64,000 bases of DNA from Aquincola sp. (lineage in GTDB: Bacteria > Pseudomonadota > Gammaproteobacteria > Burkholderiales > Burkholderiaceae_C): positions 60,462 to 124,461 of the forward strand of contig JALHQP010000002.1 of assembly GCA_022841885.1 (NCBI GenBank), read 5' to 3'. The notes beneath the pieces are model-generated. The model had not been told where the DNA came from, did no database searches, and saw only the letters and a program-made list of their open reading frames with translations. Numbering within the stretch: position 1 is the stretch's first letter; the number at the start of each line of letters is the position of its first letter. This document shows positions 1-8,310 of the stretch, piece after piece. The position numbers and the translations under genes were made by a program.

Positions 1-100
1 TGCAGGCACCGATGCTGACGGTGGCGCCGCCTGCTCGCCATCGGATGCCGGCGCCAGGCGACGTAGGACGGCGCGCCGGCAGTCGCCCGTCGCGCGGGAC

Positions 101-994
101 TCAGGGCAGTTCGACGGCCCTGGCCAGGTGGCCCGCCACGGTGGCGATGCGTCTCAGGTGTCGGGACTCGGGGTGGGTCAGCAACCAGAGCTGCGTCTCG
201 CACTCGGGCAGCGGCGGCGTCAGCGGCACGAGGTGCTCGCAGGTGCGCGCCAGGAACACCGGCACGATGCCGACGCCGAGGCCCAGGCGCACCGCGTCGA
301 ACACCGACAGGATGCTGTTGACGCGCCACTGCGGCTGCACGCGCGGCAAGTGGCGACGGCGCCACAGCACCGACAGGTGGTCGGGCAGCGCCTCGTCGGG
401 CGCCACCCAGGCACATTCGGCCAGGTCGGGCGGCGCAGGCGGGCGCCGGCCCGGTGCCAGGCCGGCCGGTCGCGCCGCGTAGACCGCGGCGCGGATCGTG
501 CCGAGCTCGCGGCCGACCAGGTGCGGCGGCGGGCGGCGCGTCGCACGCAAGGCGATGTCGGCTTCGCGCCGCGTCAGGTTCACCGGCTCGTTGCCGGCGT
601 GCAGCTCGAACTGCAGGCGCGGGTGCGCATGCGCGAGCCGCTGCAGCGCCGGCAGTACCAGGCCCTGCAGCAGGGTGTCGGTGGTCGACAGGCGCACCAG
701 GCCCGTGACCTGGGCGTCGCGCGCCTGGGTCGCTGCGCGTGCGGCTTCGAGTTCGGCCTCGATGCGCTCGGCATGCGCCGCCAGGCCCTGCGCCAGTTCG
801 GTCGGCCGGTAGCCGGCGCGGCTGCGTTCGAACAGGCGCTGGCCCAGGCGCTTCTCGATGCGCTGTGCCTTGCGGAACACGGTCGACGCATCGACGCCGA
901 GCGCGGCGGCCGCACGCGCCAGCGTGCCACCGCGCACCAGCGCGAGCAGCAGGGTCAGGTCCGTGGGCTCGATCGGGCGGTTCGGTGATTGCAT
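101..994 (-). CDS. LysR-family transcriptional regulator
   Basis: A LysR-type regulator of about 297 residues. The N-terminal winged helix-turn-helix (about residues 10-70, with the segment GGTLARAAAALGVDASTVFRK) is followed by a linker helix and a periplasmic-binding-like effector domain. I chose the ATG at 994. A GTG at 1015 and an ATG at 1006 are in frame, but 1015 lies inside the inverted repeat that probably serves as the operator. The gene is divergent from doxX and the glutathione transferase, the usual layout for a LysR protein controlling its neighbours. The effector is not predictable. Confidence 0.9.
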   Translation of the reverse strand: MQSPNRPIEPTDLTLLLALVRGGTLARAAAALGVDASTVFRKAQRIEKRLGQRLFERSRAGYRPTELAQGLAAHAERIEAELEAARAATQARDAQVTGLVRLSTTDTLLQGLVLPALQRLAHAHPRLQFELHAGNEPVNLTRREADIALRATRRPPPHLVGRELGTIRAAVYAARPAGLAPGRRPPAPPDLAECAWVAPDEALPDHLSVLWRRRHLPRVQPQWRVNSILSVFDAVRLGLGVGIVPVFLARTCEHLVPLTPPLPECETQLWLLTHPESRHLRRIATVAGHLARAVELP

Positions 995-1006
995 GTTTGC
1001 AATCAT

Positions 1007-1033
1007 CCATTGCACGGTGGACTATTTCAATGG
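1007..1033. promoter_or_regulatory. Inverted repeat, candidate LysR operator
   Basis: CCATTG (1007-1012) and CAATGG (1028-1033) form perfect 6-bp arms around a 15-nt spacer in the short divergent region between the LysR gene and doxX. Size and position fit a LysR recognition site. Assignment is by position only. Confidence 0.4.
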
Positions 1034-1083
1034 CACCGATGCCTACCTAATCTTGCGCCCTCCAGAACACCACGGAGGCTGCC

Positions 1084-1539
1084 ATGCCCACCCTGACCCT
1101 GTCCGATACCTCGTCCCCCGCCTCGGCCGCGACGCCGGCCGCGCTCGGCGCCACGCTGCTGCGCGTGGCGCTGGGCTGCATGTGGATCGCCCATGCGCTG
1201 CTCAAGCTGCTGGTCTTCACGCTGCCCGGCACCGCGCAATTCTTCGTCTCGGTCGGCTACCCCGGCGTGCTTGCCTACCCGGTGTTCGCCGCCGAACTGC
1301 TGGGCGGCATGGCCCTGGTGGCCGGCGTCTACGCACGCCAGGTGGCGCTGCTGCTGGTACCGGTGATGCTGGCCGCCGCCAGGGTGCATCTGCCCAACGG
1401 CTGGGTCTTCACCGCCCCGGGCGGCGGCTGGGAGTACCCGCTGTTCCTGGCCGTGGCCTCGGTCGTGCAATGGCTCGTCGGCGACGGCGCGTTCGCGCTG
1501 CGCCGCAGCGCCTGGCTGGTCCCGGGGGTCGCGCGATGA
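1084..1539 (+). CDS. DoxX family membrane protein
   Basis: A 151-residue integral membrane protein of the DoxX family. After a short hydrophilic N-terminus come about four hydrophobic helices, including segments near residues 20-45, 60-80, 85-105 and 120-140. DoxX proteins are small inner-membrane proteins linked to redox or thiol-stress functions, but no reaction is established for most. The stop overlaps the start of the glutathione transferase gene (ATGA), so the two are probably translationally coupled and controlled by the divergent LysR regulator. Confidence 0.85.
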   Translation: MPTLTLSDTSSPASAATPAALGATLLRVALGCMWIAHALLKLLVFTLPGTAQFFVSVGYPGVLAYPVFAAELLGGMALVAGVYARQVALLLVPVMLAAARVHLPNGWVFTAPGGGWEYPLFLAVASVVQWLVGDGAFALRRSAWLVPGVAR

Positions 1540-2216
1540 GCGGCGCGCCGCTGGTGCTGGTCAGCCATGCGCTGTGCCCCTACGTGCAGCGTGCGGCCAT
1601 CGTGCTGGCCGAAAAGGGCCTGCCCTTCGAACGCCGCGTCGTCGACCTGGCCAACAAGCCGGACTGGTTCCTCGCGCTGTCGCCGCTGGGCAAGACACCG
1701 CTGCTGCTGGTCGACGGCGAGCACCCGATCTTCGAGTCGGCCGTGATCTGCGACTACCTCGACGAGGTGCATGCGCCGCGTTTGCACCCCGAGGCGGCGC
1801 TGGAGCGCGCACGCCACCGCGCGTGGGTCGAGTTCGGCTCGGCCCTGCTCGACCGCATTGCCGCCTTCTACAACGCACCCGACGAAGCGGCGCTCGAAAC
1901 CGCGCGGCGCGTCTTGCGCCAGCGCCTGGTGCAGCTGGAGGGGGTGCTCGGACTGCGGCCGGACGAGGGCCCGTTCTTCGCCGGCGCACCGTTCTCGATC
2001 GTCGATGCGGCCTTTGCCCCGGCGCTGCGCTACTTCGACACCTTCGATGCGCTGGGCGACTGGGGCTTCTTCGACGGCCTGCCGCGCGTGCAAGCCTGGC
2101 GCCAGGCGCTGGCCGAACGCGCGTCGGTGCGCGATGCGGTGGCGCCGGACTATGCGGCCAGGCTCAGGGACTTCATCGCGCGGCGGGGCTCGGCGCTGGC
2201 GGCACGCGTGGCGTGA
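1536..2216 (+). CDS. Glutathione S-transferase family protein
   Basis: A 226-residue glutathione transferase. The N-terminal thioredoxin-like domain begins with LVSHALCPYVQRAAIVL, where Cys14 sits at the active-site position used by omega/beta-like classes. The cis-proline segment SPLGKTPLLL and the glutathione-binding segment IFESAVICDYLDE follow. An all-helical C-terminal domain spans about residues 90-220. Such enzymes conjugate or reduce electrophiles in the cytosol. The start is the ATG overlapping the doxX stop, giving an ATGA junction. The physiological substrate is unknown. Confidence 0.92.
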   Translation: MSGAPLVLVSHALCPYVQRAAIVLAEKGLPFERRVVDLANKPDWFLALSPLGKTPLLLVDGEHPIFESAVICDYLDEVHAPRLHPEAALERARHRAWVEFGSALLDRIAAFYNAPDEAALETARRVLRQRLVQLEGVLGLRPDEGPFFAGAPFSIVDAAFAPALRYFDTFDALGDWGFFDGLPRVQAWRQALAERASVRDAVAPDYAARLRDFIARRGSALAARVA

Positions 2217-2267
2217 TGCGACACAGTCGCGGGCCCCGCCAGAGGACATGGCGCACAATCCTTGTCC

Positions 2268-2702
2268 ATGCCCAACATCGCCTCTGTCCTGAAAGAAGAG
2301 ATCGCTCGCATCGCCCGCAGGGAAATGCGCCGCGAGACGGCCAGCCTGAAGAAGGCGGCCACCACCCATCGCAGTGACATCGCCGCCCTGAAGCGGCGAA
2401 CGCAGGCACTCGAGAAGGCGCTGCGTCGTGCGCTGGAGGGGCGCCCGCGCGAAGCGGCCGCGTCCGGCGGCGACGGCGACGACCGCGCGCTGCGCTTCCG
2501 GCCCAAGGGCCTGGCCTCGCTGCGCGAGCGCCTGGGCCTGTCGGCGCGCGAGTGCGGCTTGTTGCTCGGCGTGTCGGGCCAGTCGATCTACCTCTGGGAG
2601 TCGGGCCGTGCGCGGCCGAGCGGCAAGCACCTGGAGGGCGTCGCGGCACTGCGCAAGCTCGGCAAGCGCGAGGTCGCGGCGCGGCTCGAAGCGCTGGGCT
2701 GA
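2268..2702 (+). CDS. Helix-turn-helix protein with basic N-terminal helix
   Basis: A small protein of about 144 residues. The first 55 residues are rich in Lys, Arg, Glu and Ala and look like one long, possibly coiled-coil helix. A Gly/Asp-rich linker leads to a C-terminal XRE-like HTH (about 85-140) with LRERLGLSARECGLLLGVSG followed by SIYLWESGRARPSG. It probably binds DNA. The family is a conserved hypothetical in beta-proteobacteria. I used the ATG at 2268; a TTG two codons upstream is possible. It does not appear to be in an operon. Confidence 0.75.
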   Translation: MPNIASVLKEEIARIARREMRRETASLKKAATTHRSDIAALKRRTQALEKALRRALEGRPREAAASGGDGDDRALRFRPKGLASLRERLGLSARECGLLLGVSGQSIYLWESGRARPSGKHLEGVAALRKLGKREVAARLEALG

Positions 2703-2723
2703 GAGACCGCACCCAGTTCGGCT

Positions 2724-3707
2724 TCAGGCCGCCGGGTACAGGCCGCGCCCACGCGCGAACAGCCGCGTCAGCCCGAGCAGGGCGTCGACGTTCGGGGTCG
2801 CGACGCCGACCCGTTGTGCGATCTCGTGCACCGCGCCGACGATCGCGTCGAGCTCGATCGCACGGCCGGCGTCCACGTCCTGCAGCATCGAGGTCCTGAA
2901 GGCGCCCAGCCGCGAGCTGACCACATGCCGCTCCTCGGGGTTCTGCGCGATCGGGCAGCCGATGCGCGCGCCGACGGCCGCGGCCTCGATCATGACGGCC
3001 GAGCAGAAGGCGCGCACCAGCGGGTCGCCGAGCACGCGGTCCACCGTGGCGCCGGTGAGCGCGCTCACCGGGTTCATCGTAAGGTTGCCCCAGAGCTTGA
3101 ACCAGATGTCGTGGCGCACGTCGGCCGCCTTTGTCGGCTCGAAGCCGGCCCGTGCGAGCAGGTCCGCGACGCGCTGCACACGCTCGCTGCGGCCCCGGCC
3201 CGGATCAGGCTCGCCGACGATCAGGCCCTGGCCGACGCGGTGCAGTGCCAGGCCCGGCTCGGGCGTGGACGCGCTCACGTGCACCACGCAGCCCAGCACG
3301 CGCTCGAAGGCAATGGCGCGCGCAATCGCGCCGCCCGGGTCCACGCTCTGCAGCGGCGTGTCGAAACCGGGCCGGCCCTGGCAGAACCACCAGGGCACGC
3401 CGTTCATGGCCGGCAGCACGACGCTGTGCGCGCCGATCAGCGGGGCCAGGCTGGGCGCCAGCGCGCTGAGCGCGGGGGCCTTGACCGCGATCACCACCAG
3501 GTCGTGCACGCCGAGTTCACCAGCTTGATCGCTCGCCCGCAGCGGGCCGCCGATGCGGCCCTGCGCGCTGTCCAGGCGCCAGCCGTGCTGGCGCAGCGCC
3601 GCGAGCGTTGCGCCGCGCGCCAGCGCGTTCGCTTCCACGCCGGCCGCGGCCAGGCGCGCGCCGAGCAGGCTGCCGATCGCGCCGGCGCCGACGATGCAGA
3701 CCCTCAT
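2724..3707 (-). CDS. panE: 2-dehydropantoate 2-reductase family protein
   Basis: A 327-residue protein of the PanE/ApbA family, which reduces ketopantoate to pantoate with NADPH in pantothenate synthesis. The Rossmann motif VGAGAIGSLLGARL is at the N-terminus. The conserved AVKAPA segment and the C-terminal helical domain segment WFKLWGNLTMNPVSALTGAT, with the catalytic Lys and the Asn of the family, are present. Genomes often carry several PanE-like paralogues acting on other 2-keto acids, so the biosynthetic role is likely but unproven. It lies just downstream of the RND pump genes on the same strand. Confidence 0.85.
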   Translation of the reverse strand: MRVCIVGAGAIGSLLGARLAAAGVEANALARGATLAALRQHGWRLDSAQGRIGGPLRASDQAGELGVHDLVVIAVKAPALSALAPSLAPLIGAHSVVLPAMNGVPWWFCQGRPGFDTPLQSVDPGGAIARAIAFERVLGCVVHVSASTPEPGLALHRVGQGLIVGEPDPGRGRSERVQRVADLLARAGFEPTKAADVRHDIWFKLWGNLTMNPVSALTGATVDRVLGDPLVRAFCSAVMIEAAAVGARIGCPIAQNPEERHVVSSRLGAFRTSMLQDVDAGRAIELDAIVGAVHEIAQRVGVATPNVDALLGLTRLFARGRGLYPAA

Positions 3708-3757
3708 GGGTACGGACTCCCTGCCATCACCCGTGCATCGTAGTACGCGGCGGCCGT

Positions 3758-6700
3758 TCAGCCCGAGGCCATCTGCGCCGGCGCGGGCGGATGCGCCTCG
3801 GCGCGGATCTCCTCGGTGCTGCGGCGCTCGCGCAGCTTCTTCGCGGTGATGACCTTGTAGAACATCGGCACGAAGAAGATCGCGAGGAAGGTCGCGGCCA
3901 GCATGCCGCCCATCACGCCGGTACCCACCGAGCGCCGCGCCGCGGCGCCGGCGCCGCTGGAGTAGGCCAGCGGCAGCACGCCGAGGATGAAGGCCAGCGA
4001 GGTCATGATGATCGGCCGGAAGCGCAGGCGCGCCGCCTCGAGCGCCGCACCGGACGCGCTCATGCCTTCGTGGTGCTTGAGCGACGCGTACTCGACGATC
4101 AGGATCGCGTTCTTGGCCGCCAGGCCGAGCAGCGTCACCAGGCCGATCTGGAAGTACACGTCGTTGGTCATGTCGCGCAGCCACACCGCGGCCAGCGCGC
4201 CGAAGGTGCCGAAGGGCAGGGCCAGCAGCACCGACAGCGGCAGCGACCATTTCTCGTACTGCGCCGCGAGGATCAGGAACACCATCAGCGCGCCGAGCGC
4301 GAGCGCCAGCGCCGAGGTGCCGGTGGCACGTTTTTCCTGGTAGCTCGCGCCGCCCCAGTCGTGGCTGAAGTCCGGCGGCAGCACCTCCTTGGCGATGCGC
4401 TCCACTTCGGCGATCGCCTGGCCCGAGCTGACACCGGGCGCCCCCTGGCCGAACAGCTTGACCGCCGGCTGGTTGTTGAAGCGGTCGAGCGTTTCGGGGC
4501 CCGAGGCGAAGCGCACGTTGGCGATGGCCGACACCGGCACCATCTGGCCCGACTCGGAGCGCACCCAGACGCGGCCGATGTCGTCCGGCCGCTTGCGGTA
4601 GCCGGCCTCCGCCGACATCAGCACCTGCCAGGCGCGGCCCGACTTGGTGAAGTCGTTGACGTAGTAGCTGCCGAGCGTGGCCGAGAGCGTGTTGAACAGC
4701 TCGTCCACCGGCACGCCCAGCGCCTTGGCGCGCTCGCGGTCGACCTCGACGTGCAGCTGCGGCACGGCCGGCCGCCACAGCGTCTGCACGCCGCCGAGCA
4801 GCTTGCTCTGCGACAGCGCGCCCTGGAACTGCTGCTGCACCTCGGCCAGGCGCTTGGGACCGCCGTCGCCGAGCTGCTGCAGGTAGAGCTCGAAGCCGCC
4901 CGCCGTGCCCAGGCCGAAGATCGGCGGCGGGTTGAAGGCCAGCACCAGCGCTTCCTTGATGTGGCCGGTCTTCATGAACAGCTCGCCCACCAGCGCCTGC
5001 ACCGGCACCGGGCGTTGATTCCAGTGTTTCTGGGTCACGAAGATCGTGGCTGCGTTGTTGCGGAAGCCCCCGCCCAGGAAGTCCATGCCGGTGAAGGCCA
5101 CCACGTCCTCGTTGAACGGGTTCGACTTGATGACCTCGATCACCTCGCCGACCACCTTGTCGGTGCGCTCGAGGCTCGCACCGTCGGGCAGGATCACCGC
5201 GGCGATGTAGAAGCCCTGGTCCTCGTCCGGCACCAGCGAGCCCGGCGTGATGCGCCACAGCCCCGCGGCCAGCGCCACCATGCCGGCGAACAGCAGCAAC
5301 CCGATGCCGGCGCGCCGCACCATGAAGCCCACGCCCTCGACGTAGTGGCCGGTCATGCGCGCGAAGAAGCGGTTGAACCAGCGGAAGAAGCGTCCGGGCT
5401 CGTGATGGCCCCGTCGCAGGATCATCACGCACAGGCTGGGCGTGAGCGTCAGCGCGACGAGGCCCGAGATCACGACCGCGATCGAGATCGTGGCCGCGAA
5501 CTGGCGGTACAGCTCGCCCGACAGCCCGCCGAGGAAGGCGATCGGCACGAACACCGCACACAGCACCAGCACGATCGCGATCACCGGGCCCGACACCTCC
5601 TGCATCGCCTTGATCGCGGCCTCGCGCGCCGCGAGGTGCTGCTCGCGCATGATGCGTTCGACGTTCTCGAGCACCACGATCGCGTCGTCGACCACGATGC
5701 CGATCGACAGCACCATGCCGAACAGCGTCAAGGTGTTGATCGAATAGCCGAGCAGCAGCAGGCCGGCGAAGGTGCCGATCAGCGACACCGGCACCGCCAC
5801 CAGCGGGATCAGCGTCGCGCGCCAGCTCTGCAGGAACAGGAACACGACGGCGATCACCAGCACCATGGCCTCGGCCAGCGTGATGACCACTTCCTCGATC
5901 GAGACCTTGACGAAGCGCGTGGTGTCGTAGGGAATCGAGTAGGCGATCCCGCTCGGGAAGCGCGGCTTGATCGCCTCCACCGTCGCCGTGACCTCGGCCG
6001 CCACGTCCAGCGCGTTGGCGCCCGGCTGCAGGAACACGCCGACCAGCGTGGCCGGCTTGCCGTTGATGCGCCCGATGAAGTCGTAGTCCTTGGCACCGAG
6101 CTCGATGCGCGCCACATCGCCCAGGCGCACCAGGCCGCCGCCGTTGCCCTCGGCGCGCACGATGATCTGCTCGAACTGCTTCGGCTCGGACAGGCGGCCC
6201 TGCGTGGTCAGCGTGTAGACCATCTCCTGCGCCCCGCCGGTGGGCGACTGGCCCACCTTGCCGGCCGCGAACTGCGCGTTCTGCTCGGCGATGGCCTTGG
6301 CGATGTCGGCGGTGGTGAGTTTCAGTTGCGCCAGCCGGTCGGGCTTGATCCAAACCCGCATCGCGTAGTCCTTGGCGCCGAAGATCTGCACGCTGGTCGT
6401 GCCCGGCGTGCGCTTGATCGCATCCAGCACGTTCAGGGTCACGAAGTTGCTGATCTCCAGGTCGCTGCGGCTGTCGTCGGGCGAGAAGAAGGCCAGCACC
6501 TGCAGGAAGGCCGACGAGCCCTTCTCGACGGTGACGCCCTGTCGGCGCACCTCCTGCGGCAGGCGCGCCTCGGCCTGCTTGACGCGGTTGTTGACCTGCT
6601 GCGCGGCCTGGTCGACGTCGGCACCGATGTCGAAGGTGACCTGGATCGTGACCACGCCGTTGGAGGTCGAGGTCGAGCCCATGTAGAGCATGTGCTCGAC

Positions 6701-6916
6701 GCCGTTGATCGCGTTCTCGAGCGGCGCGGCGACGGTCTGCTCGACCACCTCGGCGCTGGCGCCGGGGTAGACCGCGGTGACGGTGACCACCGGCGGCGCG
6801 ATCTCGGGGTACTGCGCGATCGGCAGGTTGCGCGTCGCGGCCAGGCCGGCGATGACGACGAAGAGCGAGAGCACGGCCGCAAAGATCGGCCGGTCGATGA
6901 AGAAGCGGGAGAACAT
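3758..6916 (-). CDS. RND efflux pump, inner-membrane subunit (HAE1 family)
   Basis: A 1052-residue AcrB/MexB-type proton-driven exporter in the inner membrane. The N-terminus MFSRFFIDRPIFAAVLSL is characteristic, and length and two-fold layout match the family. The proton relay is intact: TM4 carries GIVVDDAIVVLENVERI (Asp pair) and TM10 carries AAKNAILIVEYA (Lys). The start is the ATG at 6916; the frame stays open upstream without a better start. The adaptor gene ends 13 bp upstream on the same strand, so the two form an operon. No TolC-like outer-membrane gene is in the window. Confidence 0.95.
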   Translation of the reverse strand: MFSRFFIDRPIFAAVLSLFVVIAGLAATRNLPIAQYPEIAPPVVTVTAVYPGASAEVVEQTVAAPLENAINGVEHMLYMGSTSTSNGVVTIQVTFDIGADVDQAAQQVNNRVKQAEARLPQEVRRQGVTVEKGSSAFLQVLAFFSPDDSRSDLEISNFVTLNVLDAIKRTPGTTSVQIFGAKDYAMRVWIKPDRLAQLKLTTADIAKAIAEQNAQFAAGKVGQSPTGGAQEMVYTLTTQGRLSEPKQFEQIIVRAEGNGGGLVRLGDVARIELGAKDYDFIGRINGKPATLVGVFLQPGANALDVAAEVTATVEAIKPRFPSGIAYSIPYDTTRFVKVSIEEVVITLAEAMVLVIAVVFLFLQSWRATLIPLVAVPVSLIGTFAGLLLLGYSINTLTLFGMVLSIGIVVDDAIVVLENVERIMREQHLAAREAAIKAMQEVSGPVIAIVLVLCAVFVPIAFLGGLSGELYRQFAATISIAVVISGLVALTLTPSLCVMILRRGHHEPGRFFRWFNRFFARMTGHYVEGVGFMVRRAGIGLLLFAGMVALAAGLWRITPGSLVPDEDQGFYIAAVILPDGASLERTDKVVGEVIEVIKSNPFNEDVVAFTGMDFLGGGFRNNAATIFVTQKHWNQRPVPVQALVGELFMKTGHIKEALVLAFNPPPIFGLGTAGGFELYLQQLGDGGPKRLAEVQQQFQGALSQSKLLGGVQTLWRPAVPQLHVEVDRERAKALGVPVDELFNTLSATLGSYYVNDFTKSGRAWQVLMSAEAGYRKRPDDIGRVWVRSESGQMVPVSAIANVRFASGPETLDRFNNQPAVKLFGQGAPGVSSGQAIAEVERIAKEVLPPDFSHDWGGASYQEKRATGTSALALALGALMVFLILAAQYEKWSLPLSVLLALPFGTFGALAAVWLRDMTNDVYFQIGLVTLLGLAAKNAILIVEYASLKHHEGMSASGAALEAARLRFRPIIMTSLAFILGVLPLAYSSGAGAAARRSVGTGVMGGMLAATFLAIFFVPMFYKVITAKKLRERRSTEEIRAEAHPPAPAQMASG

Positions 6917-6929
6917 GCGCGCCCCTGCC

Positions 6930-8132
6930 TTACTTCGACGCGGCGGCCGCGGGTGCGCTGGCCGCACCCGGCGCCGCGGGCGCGGCCACCTGCACCGGTG
7001 CGCCGGGGAAGAAGATGCGCGCCATGCCGTCGACGATCAGCGGGTCGCCGTCCTTGAGGCCCGAGGTGACGATCCAGCCGTCGGCCATCTGGTCGCCCAC
7101 GGTCACGGGCCGCGGCGCGGCCTTGCCCTCGGCCGCGAGGTAGACGTACTTGCCCTGCGGACCTTCGAGCACCGCGCGCGTGGGCACCTTCACCGCAGCG
7201 GGGCGTGTGGCACCGACCAGGCGCACGCGCACGAACTGGCCGGCCTTGAGCGCGCCGTTCGGGTTGGGCAGCTCGGCCTCGGCCTCGATCGCGCCGGTAC
7301 TGCCCGACACACGCGCGTCGGAGAACAGCAGCTTGCCGCGTTGCGCGGCGGTGCTGCCGTCGGCCAACGTGACCTGCACCTCGAAGGCGTCGCGCGCCGG
7401 CAGCTTGAGCTGGCCCGCGGCCGCTTCGGTGCGCCAGCGCAGCTGGTCGGTGTCGGCGATCGCGAAGCGCACTTTCAGCGTGTCGGACTGGGTCAGGCTC
7501 GCCAGCAGCATGGTCGGGCCGGTGACCAGCGTGCCCTCGGACACCTCGGCCCGGCCGACCACGCCGCCGATCGGCGCGTCGATGCGGGTGTAGGACAGGT
7601 TCAGCGCGGCCTCCTGGCGTGCCGCCTTGGCGCTCGCCACGTCGGCGCGCGCGATGCCTTCGGCGGCGATCGCGTCGTCGATCTCGCGCTGCGTGATCAT
7701 CTTCATCTCGCCGAGCTGCTTGGTGCGTTCCAACGTGCGCGTGGCCTGGTTCAGGCGCGCCTCGCTCGAGGCCACCGCCGCGTCGGCCTTGGCCAGCGCG
7801 GCCTGGAACGGCGCGGCGTCGAGCGTGAACAGCAGCTGGCCCTTCTTGACCGCGCTGCCTTCGGTGAAGTGGCGCTTGGCCAGGATGCCGCTGACGCGCG
7901 CGCGCACCTCGACCTCGCGTGCACCGGCGAGCTGGCCGACGTACTCGAAGGCCACCGGAATGTCGGCTGTCTTCACCGCCTGCACCGTGACCGGGGCGGG
8001 GGGCGGCCCGCCGCCTGCGCCGTGACCGGCCTCGGCGCCGCCCTTGCCGCAGGCGGCGAGGGCGAGCGCGGCAGTCAGCACCAGGGAATGAGACAGCGGA
8101 CGCCGCAACGCAGCGGCGGGCACCTTCGGCAT
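6930..8132 (-). CDS. RND efflux periplasmic adaptor subunit
   Basis: A 400-residue membrane-fusion protein (AcrA/MexA type) that links the RND pump to an outer-membrane channel. The N-terminal signal ends in a lipobox, LALAACGKG, so it is a predicted lipoprotein. A biotinyl-lipoyl-like domain (GQLAGAREVEVRARVSGILA), an alpha-hairpin (about 110-180), a beta-barrel and a membrane-proximal domain follow. The C-terminus is Ala/Pro-rich. The ATG at 8132 is preceded by AGGAG on the minus strand. It is the first gene of the pump operon. Confidence 0.93.
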   Translation of the reverse strand: MPKVPAAALRRPLSHSLVLTAALALAACGKGGAEAGHGAGGGPPPAPVTVQAVKTADIPVAFEYVGQLAGAREVEVRARVSGILAKRHFTEGSAVKKGQLLFTLDAAPFQAALAKADAAVASSEARLNQATRTLERTKQLGEMKMITQREIDDAIAAEGIARADVASAKAARQEAALNLSYTRIDAPIGGVVGRAEVSEGTLVTGPTMLLASLTQSDTLKVRFAIADTDQLRWRTEAAAGQLKLPARDAFEVQVTLADGSTAAQRGKLLFSDARVSGSTGAIEAEAELPNPNGALKAGQFVRVRLVGATRPAAVKVPTRAVLEGPQGKYVYLAAEGKAAPRPVTVGDQMADGWIVTSGLKDGDPLIVDGMARIFFPGAPVQVAAPAAPGAASAPAAAASK

Positions 8133-8165
8133 GGGGTTCTCCTCGAGCGATCGGCGGGTGTCACG

Positions 8166-8210
8166 TTCGTACGACGGACAACGGACCGCGAATTCGACCG
8201 AGTGTACGAA
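8166..8210. promoter_or_regulatory. Spaced inverted repeat upstream of RND operon
   Basis: TTCGTAC (8166-8172) and GTACGAA (8204-8210) are perfect 7-bp inverted arms 31 bp apart, 34 bp upstream of the adaptor start. The arms could belong to an operator pair for an efflux regulator, but no regulator gene is adjacent. Confidence 0.25.
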
Positions 8211-8310
8211 GTCGACGAGACATCTGCTGCCATCGGGTCGTCCCGGATCATGGAACTGAAGCGGCCCGCCGGTGCGCCGGCGCTTGTTGCCGATGCCGCG
8301 TGCGCGAAGA

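Noticed and set aside
3608..7057. A plus-strand open frame of more than 1100 codons opposite the RND pump
   Set aside because: It is a shadow frame created by very high GC at third positions. Its translation is His/Arg/Gln/Asp-rich low-complexity sequence with no domain, while the minus strand encodes a textbook RND pump.
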